Shown here: piece after piece, positions 1-9,471 of the stretch | Layout of the letters: each line of letters opens with the position of its first letter | Numbering within the stretch: the first letter of the stretch is position 1 | NCBI GenBank assembly: GCA_937931775.1 | Contig: CALHAQ010000010.1 | Coordinates: 1-39,075 of the forward strand | DNA: 39,075 bases | Source: an uncultured Candidatus Altimarinota bacterium | GTDB lineage: Bacteria > Patescibacteriota > Gracilibacteria > BD1-5 > UBA6164 | Direction of reading: 5' to 3' | The notes under the pieces: model-generated | Database searches by the model: none | Seen by the model: only the letters and a program-made list of their open reading frames with translations | Told to the model about the DNA's origin: nothing | Program-made: the position numbers and the translations under genes

Positions 1-836
1 TCTATAGATAGTTCTGGCAAGAACCTTCTCTCACCTCTAAGTATAGTTGGAGAGTCGTTTCCATTTATATAGAATAGTGTTTTTTCAAACACCTCATTTT
101 CTAGAGATACATACGGTTGAAAGTTTGTTAAAACTTGATCCATTCCACCAATAAGGAGTAAGAAGGTTTCATACTGTCATTGTAAGTCAGTGAATTCTTG
201 ATGTGGGATTGTGATTTGTGAAAAAGGATTGTCTATATCTTGTAAACTCTCACAGGTATCAAATAATGTAGACATGATGTCTAGAATCCCTTTATTTATA
301 CATATTTGGTTATCAAGAGTCATCCAGTACCATCAAGCCTTTTCGCCTCTTTTATTTTGTCAGACATCTAAGTGTGTGATTTCGTCATACCCATCTCTCC
401 AATTACCTTCTGCATGTCAGTGTTGTTTCTGAAACATATCAACCTTTGTGAGCTGATGTCTTAGGTGATATAAGAAACCATATATATCTGAAGGACTTCA
501 TTTTTCTAAAGACGTAAGAGTAGCTTCTGGAATAGAGGGGTCAATTGTTATATTCTCAGGGTGTGTTATGTGGGGAGGTTTTCATAGTACACTTTTTCCT
601 TTTCTTTTTACTGTACTTATAAGTCATTCATTCACAAGCTGAGGCCATTTCTCTCCAGTAGTCAGAGATCTGTGACTTTCTATAAAGGGAACAGTTTTGT
701 GCGGTTGGTGAGCATCTGTCATGAGTACTGTTCCAGCAGCTCATCTTATAATGGCTACAGTTGGACTTACTACTTCATTATTAGTAAGATTCCCTGGAAT
801 ATGTGTTGTATTACTTGGTATTATTTTTGTGTTCAT
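1..836 (-). CDS. Hypothetical protein, 3' end beyond window
   Basis: Open from an ATG at 836 to the left edge (278 codons visible, no stop) when UGA is Gly; eight in-frame TGA codons are read through. The protein begins MNTKIIPSNTTHIPGNL and is rich in His, Thr and Pro near the N-terminus, with no signal peptide or membrane segment. I do not recognise the family. A consensus promoter lies 47-75 nt upstream on the same strand, and the gene is divergent from the TrmB-like regulator at 1017, so co-regulation is possible but unproven. The reading frame is well supported by its length and AT-rich codon use; the function is unknown. Confidence 0.75.
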
Positions 837-852
837 AATATGTAAATTAATA

Positions 853-881
853 TATAAAAAGTATTAAATAATACTTGTCAA
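853..881 (-). promoter_or_regulatory. Second tandem promoter
   Basis: A second TTGACA (881-876) lies 30 nt downstream of the first, with TTTATA (858-853) after 17 nt. It would give a short leader before the ATG at 836. Weaker -10 than the upstream copy. Confidence 0.45.
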
Positions 882-882
882 T

Positions 883-911
883 ATTATACTATCAACTTAG
901 GCATATGTCAA
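883..911 (-). promoter_or_regulatory. Promoter for the minus-strand gene at 836
   Basis: On the minus strand TTGACA (911-906), a 17-nt spacer and TATAAT (888-883) match the sigma-70 consensus exactly. The predicted start is near 876. Confidence 0.7.
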
Positions 912-971
912 TATATCAAAACATAAGTAAAAATATAGTATATTTTTGCTTTATATAAGTAATATGTTAGT

Positions 972-994
972 ATGTTGTAAGATTACGACAACAT
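972..994. promoter_or_regulatory. Inverted repeat, possible operator of the adjacent regulator
   Basis: ATGTTGT (972-978) and ACAACAT (988-994) form a perfect 7-bp inverted repeat with a 9-nt spacer, in the divergent region 23 nt before the regulator gene. Position and symmetry suit autoregulation. This is inference; no binding-site model was available. Confidence 0.45.
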
Positions 995-1016
995 TTTTAA
1001 ATTATTATTAATACAT

Positions 1017-1745
1017 ATGAAAGCAATATTCTCATGACTTGGGATAGAAAAAGCAGATGGAGAAGTATATTTGAAACTCTTAGAGCTCTGAGCTCAGAGT
1101 ATTTCGGTGCTTGCAAAAAATTGTAATACACCCAGATCAAGTATGTATGTCATACTTGAGAGACTGAAACAGTCCTGAATTATAGAAGAGTTTCAAAGAT
1201 ATTCAAGAAAATATGTACGAGCTATAAACCCTGAAGAAATAGAAAATATCCTTTTAAAGAAAAAATTGGAAATTGATCATAGTGTAGAAATTCTTCACAA
1301 GAATATGAAAAGCCTCCAAGATCTTCAATCTGAGTATTCCTTTCGCCCAATTGTCCATTTTTTTGAAGGTGAGGATGAAGTCCGCGCTTTATATACAAAA
1401 GTACTATCTTATAAAGAATTTCAAGCAGTAGTGAATCCCTGACCACTTACAGACATTTTTTCTGATATTACTCAGGCAATAAAAACAAATAAAATACATG
1501 TAAGTGAGTTTATTACAAAATGAAAGAAATCAGATGAATATAATAGATTATATAGTTCTGATTTTCATAAAATAAAGAGCTTACCTGAGAGTTATATCTT
1601 TTCTTCGGATACTATTATCACACATGATTCTGTTTTCATGATTTCATACGATGGCACTCAGGTTTCAGGATTTCAAATCCAAAGTAGGTCTCTTGTAGAA
1701 ACCCAAAAAATCTTATTTGACTCTCTTTGGAATTCTATTTCTTAA
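1017..1745 (+). CDS. TrmB-family HTH transcriptional regulator
   Basis: 242 residues with five UGA-Gly codons. Residues 1-70 form a winged-helix domain of TrmB type (EVYLKLLELG, then SISVLAKNCNTPRSSMYVIL and ERLKQSGIIEE), followed by a basic wing and a coiled-coil-prone stretch (about 72-105). The C-terminal 130 residues resemble the effector part of short TrmB proteins, but no ligand site is clear. An inverted repeat lies upstream. The alkyltransferase-like gene starts 10 nt after the stop, so the two are probably co-transcribed. Family assignment rests on the N-terminal fold pattern. Confidence 0.75.
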
Positions 1746-1755
1746 AATACACACT

Positions 1756-2043
1756 ATGTTTACACAGACGCAGAAAGTTTTAGAGTATCTCCAAACTATT
1801 CCGAGAGGGAAAGTGATGACGTATAGTTCTATAGCAAAGAGATTCGATACGCATCCTCGAGTTATAGCTACCATTATGAGGACGAATAAGCACCCTGAAA
1901 TATATCCCTGTTATAAAGTAGTAAATATAAAAGGAGAATTACTCTGATATAGTGCTGGAGGGCCAACTATCAAGAAAAGATTGTTACAAGCAGATGGTGT
2001 GAAGTTTATATCTGAGAGAGTAAGTTCAGAGTATATTATTTAG
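1756..2043 (+). CDS. Methylated-DNA--cysteine methyltransferase-like protein
   Basis: 95 residues, about the size of the C-terminal domain of O6-alkylguanine-DNA alkyltransferases, with no N-terminal domain. It keeps the helix-turn-helix region (IPRGKVMTYSSIAKRF), a possible arginine-finger equivalent (HPRVIATIM) and the active-site motif as PCYKVV (family PCHRVV) with Cys at residue 52. Presence of the Cys argues for a transferase rather than a Cys-less ATL protein, though the His to Tyr change in the motif is unusual. One UGA-Gly follows (GELLGYSAGG), as in the family. It would repair alkylated guanine by self-methylation. It probably shares an operon with the TrmB-like gene. Confidence 0.8.
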
Positions 2044-2142
2044 AAGATGCTTCTTAATAGTAAAATATTATATAATATAAAGATATTTGACATAATATAT
2101 ATATTACTTAAAGTAACTAAAAAATTAATTATATATTGATAT

Positions 2143-2805
2143 ATGAACTTCTTGATACCTCAAATATGTCATTCTCCTGAATGACCATCATGATGAACTA
2201 CTTTTACTATATCAACCACAGCAAAAGAAATTAATGAAGCATTGAGACATGGAGCTAAGTTTTTGAAACCTCTTCATAAAAATAGAAAATTTAGTATTTC
2301 TGGTGATAATATCTATGTACCTACACATGGAAATACATCAAGGAAAATTGATATAGCTACAGATGACGAGCGTTCTGGGGTTACAACAATAAAAAATAGC
2401 CTCACCCGAGAACTTGTCATCCTTATAAAATGAGAAAAAGATGAAATCGTCGCTCAAGACCAAAATGTTAAAAGATTAGCTCGTTTGCTCTTAAGGGTTG
2501 CGTGAAATAGTGATAATAGAAAATTTTTAAACGACTTTGCTCAATGGTTTAGTGATGATATTTCGGCTGTATCATGAATTTGAAAAGACTATGATATAAA
2601 GCGAGAAGGAACAATGAAAACACTTTATGAAAAACTTATTACAAGACTAGAATTTAGTACTGAAGATATAGATGTGATTTTAGCATTTTCTTGGGAATGG
2701 AAATCAACCTTTAGGCATGCAACATATGGTTGTAGAATGTGGATGATTATTACTTGTATTGTAAATATGATAGATTTAGACAAGGAGGATATAGCTTTCA
2801 AATAA
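2143..2805 (+). CDS. Hypothetical protein
   Basis: 220 residues with seven UGA-Gly codons, including a clustered PSGG near the N-terminus. Start chosen at the first ATG in the open frame. Soluble and mixed-charge, with a Trp/Met/Cys-rich C-terminal end that could form a hydrophobic helix. I do not recognise a family. It stands alone and is followed at once by a strong terminator hairpin. Confidence 0.7.
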
Positions 2806-2834
2806 AAAAGACTTACATATTGTAAGTCTTTTTT
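2804..2834 (+). terminator. Intrinsic terminator (probably bidirectional)
   Basis: GACTTACA (2810-2817), loop TAT, TGTAAGTC (2821-2828), flanked by an A-run and a T-run, so it can serve the plus-strand gene and the convergent minus-strand gene at 2849. Confidence 0.8.
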
Positions 2835-2848
2835 ATTCTGGGATATAT

Positions 2849-3259
2849 TTATATCCAAATAGAGATTATATATGAAGCTATTATGAGAGCTACGAGATTA
2901 AATCCTGAGAGGATCATAATTTTTGCAGCTTGCCACTCTTTTTTATCCGCACCCCATATTACTCCACTAATAATATTTGGAACCATGAATCCTATCCAAA
3001 TGAGAAGAGCAAGAGATAAAGCGCTATAATCAGGAATACTCACAATAAAAAAAGTAAGTACAGTAATCATAACGAGTGTACTGAGAGCTTCAAGAGCTAA
3101 CAGCTTGAAAATTCATTCTTCTTGTTTCTTCAGTTCTGCTTTACTGAGATTCTCCCAACCATGAATCTTCATCCAAAGGTTTCCAAAAATAGGACCAAAC
3201 CATAATGGAGCCAAAGCAAAAGTAATCACACTTACTACAACAATCATGAGCCAATTCAT
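2849..3259 (-). CDS. DUF1761-like small integral membrane protein
   Basis: 136 residues with four predicted membrane segments. The N-terminus MNWLMIVVVSVITFALAPLW followed by FGPIFGNLWMK fits the DUF1761 family, whose members begin MNW and carry a W-(Y/F)-G-P-(L/I)-F-G motif after the first helix. An in-frame ATG three codons upstream (3268) is an alternative start; 3259 is preferred because it matches the family start. One UGA-Gly lies in the cytoplasmic loop. Function of the family is unknown. Confidence 0.7.
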
Positions 3260-3300
3260 ATCTATCATAAGTAAAAAATTAGAATCTAAATAATATTTTA

Positions 3301-3579
3301 TTATATACTCTCTCCTTCAAAGAGCATTTCAGGCTTTCCATCTATAAGAGGGAATGCTTGAGATACAAGAGCCATTACTTCAGGGATTTGCATACTCGCT
3401 TTATGAGCCTCTGAGCTTTCCCATTCTTCGTATCCACAGATTGTATCCCCATCGATTGCCATATTATACTTAATACAACCTGGCATTTTCAGGTCTTCGA
3501 CTTGCGCGAGTAGTGCAGCAACTTTTGGACCATTTCCTTCTGTGAGCTTCATTTTAAATACTCCTACCCAATTTTTCAT
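3301..3579 (-). CDS. Small antibiotic-biosynthesis-monooxygenase-like (ABM) protein
   Basis: 92 residues, no UGA. The order of segments (MKNWVGVFKMKLTEGNGPK, a helix LLAQVEDLKMPGCIKY, then GYEEWESSEAHKASM and a short C-terminal helix) is that of the dimeric alpha-beta ABM fold, in which the E-x-W-x-S motif precedes the helix bearing the His. Such proteins include quinol monooxygenases and heme-degrading enzymes; the substrate cannot be told. The start 3579 is preferred over an upstream in-frame ATG at 3624 because the extra 15 residues are not family-like and run into AT-rich leader. Confidence 0.65.
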   Translation of the reverse strand: MKNWVGVFKMKLTEGNGPKVAALLAQVEDLKMPGCIKYNMAIDGDTICGYEEWESSEAHKASMQIPEVMALVSQAFPLIDGKPEMLFEGESI

Positions 3580-3649
3580 AATAATTAAGTTATGTATATA
3601 AAAAACTAGAAGTATTATATACAAAATCTTATATTATAAAAATAATCAG

Positions 3650-4747
3650 TTGTATAAATATCTACTCACATCGTCTCTTGGACTTGAAGCGCTTGTAAAA
3701 AAAGAAGTTCAAAAACAAGACTATGAGATTAGTGAAGTGCAAGACAAGGCTATCTATTTCTTAGGATGAATCGAAGCTATAGCTCGAATGAACCTCTGGA
3801 GTCGATTTGGAAATGTCCTGTATCTTGTGCTATGAGAAGAAGAAAAAGTCAGAGATTTCGATGCGTATTTTGATATAGTGTATAAACAGGATTGGAAAAA
3901 ATATATCCCTGAGGGATATGAAGTAGTAGTAAATGCTACAGCTATTAAATCAGAACTTTGAGCTGTCTCTACTCTCCAGTGAGTAGCGAAAAAAGCTATT
4001 GTAAAGTCTCTTGTGGGAGAAGGGAAACTCAGAGAGAATACAGAAAAAGGAGTGGTGGAGATTAGAATTCTCATGGAAAACGATACTCTCAGAATACTCC
4101 TAAATACATCAGGAGTGGGACTTCATAGACGAGGATATAGGGAATTAACTGGACAGGCTCCTCTCAAAGAAAATGTTGCTGCAGCTCTCGTAATACTTTC
4201 TGGATGGAAGTTTAGAGAGCCACTATACGACCTGTTTTGTGGATCATGAACTATTGCAATAGAGGCTCTCATGATAGCAAAAAATGTAGCTCCGGGACTC
4301 AAAAGAAAATTCGCATTTCAAAACTGGAATTGGATCCCTAGGGAAGTAATGGAGGACGAAAAAAAGAGAGCTGTAGAGATGCAATTTGCATGAGAATACA
4401 AGATTTATGCAAGTGATATGAGAAAGGAAGTAGTAGAGTCTGCTAAGCGTAGTGCAAGCTTCGCTGGATTTTCATGAGAAATAGAATTTAGTTGTCAGGA
4501 CTACAAGGAAGCTATTCGTAAGGGTATTTCAGGATACATAGTATCTAATCCTCCTTATGGACTGAGACTTGACGAGGATGATTCAGAAGGGATTCATAAA
4601 GGATTAGCAGAGTATTTTACGCAGCCAAATATCCTCTGAGGAATTATCTCATCAGATCTCGAATTTGAGAAACGATCAAAAACGAAATACAAAAAAAGAA
4701 AGCTCTACAATTGATGAGAGCTTTGCTATTTTTATAAAAAGATTTAG
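3650..4747 (+). CDS. THUMP-domain RNA guanine-N2 methyltransferase (RlmL/YpsC-like)
   Basis: 365 residues, ten UGA-Gly. An N-terminal THUMP region (about 1-155) is followed by a Rossmann methyltransferase domain: linker GVGLHRRGYR, SAM motif I as DLFCGSGTIAIEA (one Gly from UGA), catalytic SNPPYG, and the C-terminal KRKLYNGGELCYFY typical of 23S rRNA G2445 methyltransferases (E. coli RlmL N-half, B. subtilis YpsC). The only family-like start is TTG at 3650 (LYKYLLTSSLGLEALVKKE); no in-frame ATG precedes the THUMP domain. The last 4 nt overlap the stop of the convergent PRPP synthetase gene. It would methylate a guanine N2 in rRNA. Confidence 0.88.
4699..4735 (+). terminator. Terminator-like hairpin inside the 3' end of the methyltransferase gene
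   Basis: AAAGCTCT (4699-4706) can pair with AGAGCTTT (4717-4724) over a 10-nt loop, followed by a T-rich run. It lies within the last 17 codons of the gene, whose C-terminal residues are conserved, so terminator and coding sequence overlap. Confidence 0.45.
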
Positions 4748-5886
4748 GCTGCAAGTTGAGATTTATCAGAATTATCCCCACGATTTACTCAAAGTCATTT
4801 GTAAATCCCTGTAATGGTATTAGCAAGTATATTTTTTAGTCCAATTACTTCGATAAAGTCAGGAAGGTCTTGCTTATTAATTGAATCACTTATAAATATT
4901 TTCTTAATTATATCAGGATATTTATCTTTTATCCCTGATAGTCTTTCTATAGCTTTTCCATTTAACATACCATGAGTAATAGCTATTGTGATACTTTTAG
5001 GTTTAAGCAGTATAATTTCTTCGATGAGTTTTTCCATTGTTCCTCAAGTATCAAGCATATCATCATGAATTACTATATCTCTTCATTCTACATCTCCATA
5101 TACATCTATTTGATCAACAGAATTAGGTATAGAGTAGTCTCTATCTTTGATTACATTGATATGTTTTAACTCTAATGTTTTTGCTATAGCAGCTGTAGTT
5201 TTTGCTCATCACTGGTCAGCTCAAGATAGTGTTAAGTTATTCCTTGTAAGTCGTGATCTATTAATTGCTTCTTCAACAAACCATCCAGTGTATAAATTTA
5301 TAAAGTTTGTTCATTTAAATGCACTTTTGGATGCAGGATTATGAATATCTATATTTATACAATAACCGTCTCTTTGAGTCATATCTGCAATCCACTGTCC
5401 AATTATGTCTATTGATGCTGATTGTCGTTTCTCAGGAGTAGTTTTATCTTGCCTTGCATATGGAATACAAGACTGAACAAGATTTACAGTTCGAGCCCCA
5501 TTATCACGAATAGAACCCAAGAGAAGAAGATCGTGTAATAGTTTTTTATCAAGATCATTTTTACGAACAATTCCATCAGTTGATTCATAGTCACCACTTG
5601 GATCAGAAAAAAGATAAACATGTTTCCCTCTGACACTCTCATTGAGAGTTGATATTGATTCTCAACATTCGAAACTCTCATAATCAGGCATGACATCCAG
5701 AGTTACTGTTTCATTTCGAGCAATATCGGAACCATTCTTTCTTGCTAAGTCTAAGATTGCTTGGATTTGAGTCTGGACAGCTCTAGCTAACTTTTCAGTA
5801 TCAGGTGTTGCAACTAAATGAAGTCAAAATGTATTTGTAATTTTTCCTTGTACAAATCTATCGAGTGCAGATGCTCAATTTGACAT
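4744..5886 (-). CDS. prs: Ribose-phosphate pyrophosphokinase
   Basis: 380 residues with ten UGA-Gly codons. Makes PRPP from ribose-5-phosphate and ATP for purine, pyrimidine and NAD synthesis. Visible motifs: the PRPP-binding signature DIVIHDDMLDTGGTM (one Gly is UGA), the flexible-loop region SCIPYARQDK, and the ADQGGAK segment equivalent to PDxGGxKR. It is about 60 residues longer than typical bacterial Prs (about 315), with extra sequence in the N-terminal half and a short C-terminal tail. The family and core residues are clear. It overlaps the convergent methyltransferase gene by 4 nt. Confidence 0.92.
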
Positions 5887-5967
5887 AAATATAATAATTA
5901 TGAATTATATAACAGGTCTTTAATACTTATTTAATCAGAGAAAGCAATTATATGGTTATATTATATG

Positions 5968-6795
5968 TTAATAATATGTCAAATACTTCTTGAATTCTTC
6001 AGAAGAAATCACTATTCATGTATGAGTAATGATCAGCGCTTCTAAATCAGAAATATTCTCTAAGATATCTCTTCATGCGTGCTGACTTGCTGCAAAAAGC
6101 GTTGTAGCAAATGCATCAGCGTAGATTCATAGTGGATGAGAAACAAATACTCAGTTGTGCTCATCAATCGAATTTTTGATATGGTGTCCTGTCTTGAGCT
6201 GCCTCTTGTTTCCTGAGCTTGAGCAGAGAGCTCAAGAATTGAGTGTATATTTTCCGAGAGATTTTTCAGGATCTAGGGGATCTTCTAAGCCTATTTCAAA
6301 GCTTCATTTGCAACGAATATCTCAACCGAAGTTAAGAAGAAATCTATCAAAGTGAGGAGCAAGTATATCAAATACTCTATCGAGCATGTATCACTTTCAG
6401 AGTCCTCAGAATTCTATAGAGATATTATTATGAAGTATTAGCTGGGAATCTGTAATCTCGATGTACCGAGTTCAAATGTTTTCAGGAAGGATAGATTCTG
6501 ATATTCAGTAACCATCATTTTCGAGTAGAGGGAGAAGAGTAATATCGAATACTCATTTACTTATTTCATGAACCTCAAGAGATATTTTCAAAAGATATTT
6601 GAGTTCCTCATCGAGAACAGCCTTTTTAGTATGATTCAGCTCTGAGAGAAAATTACCTGAAATGAAACGAGAGTATTTCTGTTCAAACTTTTCTACTCGC
6701 AAAAAACACTCACGAATAATATCTTCATGAGCGCTTTTGCTATCTATATATATTTCTAGAAGTGTTCAAAGAGCTTCTAAGGAATACTTTTTCAT
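5968..6795 (-). CDS. apbE: FAD:protein FMN transferase (ApbE)
   Basis: 275 residues with about 14 UGA-Gly, among the densest in the window. Features: an N-terminal ALGTLLEIYI strand, KGVFDITLLPLL (family G-xFDxTxxPL), EFGGLGKGYMLDR (GGxxKGxAxD; two of the Gly by UGA), LLNFGGDIRCKG (NxGG[N/D]I) and a C-terminal HPLGIYADAFATTLF equivalent to ADALATAL. It transfers FMN from FAD to a Thr/Ser of target proteins, with Mg2+. It lacks an evident signal peptide, so its cellular location is unclear. It begins 3 nt after an FMN-binding lipoprotein gene, its probable substrate, and the two form one operon. Confidence 0.9.
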
Positions 6796-6798
6796 GAT

Positions 6799-7425
6799 TT
6801 ACATATTTTTAAGGGCTGCTTTGAAAGCATTTGTAGTGAGACTTGCTCCTGATACAATCCCTATTTCACTTGCTTCTTCAATAGTGAGACCATTTGTAGC
6901 ATTATTGATACTATTTGCGAAACTACTAATATATTTTTGTCATACATTTCCTGCCTCTATGACAGATATATCTATATTTTGAATCTTCCCATCAGAAGTA
7001 TTTATACTAAGAGAAAAGCTTTCAGGACCACCTGGTGAGCTGTAGTTTTGAGTCAGATTGATAGTCTTTTCTTCAGGAATGTTAGCACTTTCTTCTTCTG
7101 GGGCAGGTGTTGTGGGAATAACTTCTTGCTTCACCTCTTCTACAGGTATTTCAAGAACCTCAGGAGTTGTCTCTGTTTTCTCCATAGCTTCAGGAGCATT
7201 CTCTTCTGTTTGAATTTCAACCTCTTCTGTATTCTTATCTTCTATTTTTTCGTTATCTTCATCTATTTCTTCTTCTACCTCTTGCTCTATTTGAGCATCT
7301 TTTGGAGTAATCACTTCAACTTTTGGAAGTTCATTAGTTTTGGTTTCCTCTATAGATGTAGTACTTCCACAACTTGTAAGAAATATGATCAGTGCAAGAA
7401 CGATAATAGTTTGAGTAGACTTCAT
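6799..7425 (-). CDS. Lipoprotein with C-terminal FMN-binding domain
   Basis: 208 residues. A lipoprotein signal (MKSTQTIIVLALIIFLTSC, lipobox LTSC, Cys19) leads to a long acidic, Glu/Pro/Thr-rich linker (about 25-120). A compact C-terminal domain follows: SLSINTSDGKIQNIDIS, one UGA-Gly, then IVSGASLTTNAFKAAL. The SGASLTT segment matches the FMN_bind consensus SGAT-x-(T/S), in which a Thr is flavinylated. The start at 7425 is chosen because it begins directly at the signal peptide; an ATG at 7452 is possible. Family knowledge places such proteins outside the membrane in electron transfer; the partner reductase is not in this window. Confidence 0.85.
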
Positions 7426-7497
7426 AATACATGGATTAAAAAACAATATCACCTAAATGATACTGTTTTCCTCATAAAATCAAGAATTTAAGATGAT

Positions 7498-8565
7498 TTA
7501 GAATTGCTCATTGAGCTTAAGTTTGTTTTGGTAAAACATTCTTGAGCTTGATACTCCAAATCTTTGTGCTGCAATTCTATCGATTCCCATTCAAAATGCA
7601 AAACCAGAATATTTCTTTGAATCTATTCCACATCACTCAAGTACTGTAGGGTGTACCATACCTGAACCAAGCAGTTCCACCCAACCAGTTCAGCTGCACA
7701 TACTGCATTTCTTTCCTTTTGCCTCTCCGGATCAATTACAAATTTGGCAACTTACATCTACTTCCGCGCTTGGCTCAGTAAATGGGAATATACTTGGCCG
7801 GAATCTTAGCTCAGTTTTTTCTCCTAAAAGTTGCTTCATAACGGTATCAAGAGTCCACTTAAGGTCCCCAAATGTTACTCCTTCTCCTACTACGAGTCCT
7901 TCAAGTTGATAGAAATTACAAGTATGCCGAGCATCCTCTTGTTCATAGCGAAATACTCTTCCTGGAACAATAATCTTTATAGGAAGTTCTTGACTCATCA
8001 TAGTTCTTATTTGCACAGGAGATGTATGAGTTCTCAGAAGAAGTCTTTCTCAAATATCTTTATTTTTATTAACATCATCACTAATCCAGAATGTATCCCA
8101 GACATCTCGGGCTGGATGGTTATGAGGAATATTGAGTTTATCAAAGTTATGGAGTTCATCTTCAACCTGAGGACCATCCTCTATTTTGAATCCAAGAGAA
8201 ATAAATATATCTTCGAGCAATTCTGTCGTATGAGATATAGGATGCTTATGACCGAGATTTTCTGATGGATATCCTATCGTTACATCAATTGCTTCATCTG
8301 ATTCTACTTGCGCAAAAGCAGCAAGTTCTATTTCTCATGCTTTATTAGCAAGCTTTATCATGAAATCCTTCTTCATTTCATTCGCTGCAACTCCCACAGT
8401 TTTCTTATCCTCTATAGAGAGGTCTTTTACACCCGCAAGAATAGCCTTGAGTTTTCCTTTTTTTCCTAGATAGTCTGATTCTAACTGCTTGAGCGAAGCC
8501 TCACTATCTATAGTAGCTAGACTTGCTATAAATTCTTCCTGTAATCTTTGTAGTTGTTGTTTCAT
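7498..8565 (-). CDS. pheS: Phenylalanyl-tRNA synthetase alpha subunit
   Basis: 355 residues. An N-terminal coiled coil (MKQQLQRLQEEF..., about 1-75) precedes the class II catalytic core: HPARDVWDTFW, LLRTHTSPVQIRTM, GRVFRYEQEDARHTCNFYQLEG (motif 2) and GMGIDRIAAQRFGV (motif 3). Between motifs 2 and 3 lies a four-Cys insert (CQICNGSGEAKGKKC then CSGTGW), a Zn-finger-like variant known in some bacterial PheS. Several Gly are UGA. No pheT follows in the window: the next gene downstream on this strand encodes the FMN lipoprotein, so the beta subunit must be elsewhere. Confidence 0.95.
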
Positions 8566-8702
8566 GATAACGGTATTACTATTTTACTTATAATGGTATG
8601 GATGATAAGCAAGTAGGAGGGAATTGCAAGACTATAGAGTAAGGAAAAATCTTCTATGATATATATAATTAAAAAAACATATAAAAAACTCTAAAAAATG
8701 TT

Positions 8703-8730
8703 TTGACAATAGTTTATATTTTCATAGAAT
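8703..8730 (+). promoter_or_regulatory. Promoter of the ribosomal protein operon
   Basis: TTGACA (8703-8708), a 16-nt spacer and TAGAAT (8725-8730), giving a leader of about 115 nt before rplC. Confidence 0.65.
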
Positions 8731-8774
8731 CTCCGGGCTTTAAGGAAATTTCCCCTCAAGACGTGGGAATATGA

Positions 8775-8822
8775 AGAGGTTATGTTAGACTACTTTCACA
8801 TGTGAAAATAAGTTTAACCTCT
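8775..8822 (+). promoter_or_regulatory. Structured leader before rplC (possible autoregulatory RNA)
   Basis: AGAGGTTA (8775-8782) pairs perfectly with TAACCTCT (8815-8822). Inside lies the 14-nt palindrome TTTCACATGTGAAA (8794-8807). The hairpin ends 28 nt before the rplC start. r-protein operons often carry such a leader bound by one of their own products; which protein would bind here is unknown. Confidence 0.5.
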
Positions 8823-8850
8823 AGCTTTATTTTTATAAAAAATACTATAA

Positions 8851-9453
8851 ATGGCTGGATTGCTTGCTCGAAAAATCGAGATGACAAGAGTTATTAAAGG
8901 GGACAAATTTGTTCCTGTAACTCTATTAGAACTCCCAAAAATGCAGGTTGTTGGTTATAAAACAGCTGAAAAAGATGGATATAGCGCTATCATAGTTGGT
9001 ATTGTTGGTAAGGAAGAATCAAAACTTGCGAAAGGAAAGTCAGCGCTTTGCGTGAAGAATTTCTCACAGGTAAGTGAATTCCGAATTGAACAATCTGATG
9101 AAGGAGCAAAAGAAGTTGGTAGTGAGCTTGGGTTTGCTGACCTAGAAGGAGTGAAAACAATTAGCTTCTCAAGTATCTCTAAAGGTAGAGGTTTTGCAGG
9201 AGCAATGAAAAGACATAACTTCCATGGTGGTCCTGGTGGACACGGTTCTAAGTTTCATAGAGCCCTAGGTTCTATCGGTAATAGAAAACCAACAAGAACA
9301 CATAAAGGAAAAAAGATGCACGGACATTACGGTGTTGATAAAAATACTCTCAGAGATGTGCCTCTAGAAATAGTAAATCAGGAAGCTGGTATTATCGGTG
9401 TGAGAGGTCCAGTTCCTGGAGCGAGAAATTCGCTTGTTCATATTTATCTTTAA
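8851..9453 (+). CDS. rplC: 50S ribosomal protein L3
   Basis: 200 residues, no UGA although Gly is abundant. Family landmarks: MAGLLARKIEMTRV (LGxKxGMT equivalent), the loop near the peptidyl-transferase centre (SISKGRGFAGAMKRHNF, then HGGPGGHGSKFHRALGSIG) and the C-terminal RDVPLEIVNQEAGIIGVRG with PGARNSLVHI. L3 nucleates 50S assembly. It is the first gene of the block; rpsJ, which usually precedes it, is absent. The upstream sequence has no Shine-Dalgarno motif. Confidence 0.97.
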   Translation: MAGLLARKIEMTRVIKGDKFVPVTLLELPKMQVVGYKTAEKDGYSAIIVGIVGKEESKLAKGKSALCVKNFSQVSEFRIEQSDEGAKEVGSELGFADLEGVKTISFSSISKGRGFAGAMKRHNFHGGPGGHGSKFHRALGSIGNRKPTRTHKGKKMHGHYGVDKNTLRDVPLEIVNQEAGIIGVRGPVPGARNSLVHIYL

Positions 9454-9471
9454 TACATTAAAACAGTAACA

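Noticed and set aside
7048..7491. 147-codon open frame on the plus strand, antisense to the FMN-binding lipoprotein
   Set aside because: It is the complement of an acidic Glu-rich linker and gives a Phe/Leu/Cys-rich product with no motif; the minus-strand lipoprotein has a signal peptide and an FMN-binding motif.
8670..8681. ATG-TTT-TTT-TAA on the minus strand upstream of pheS as a Phe leader peptide
   Set aside because: Only three codons, in a T-rich tract, with no terminator hairpin between it and pheS, so it lacks the attenuator parts seen at hisS, lysA and proS.
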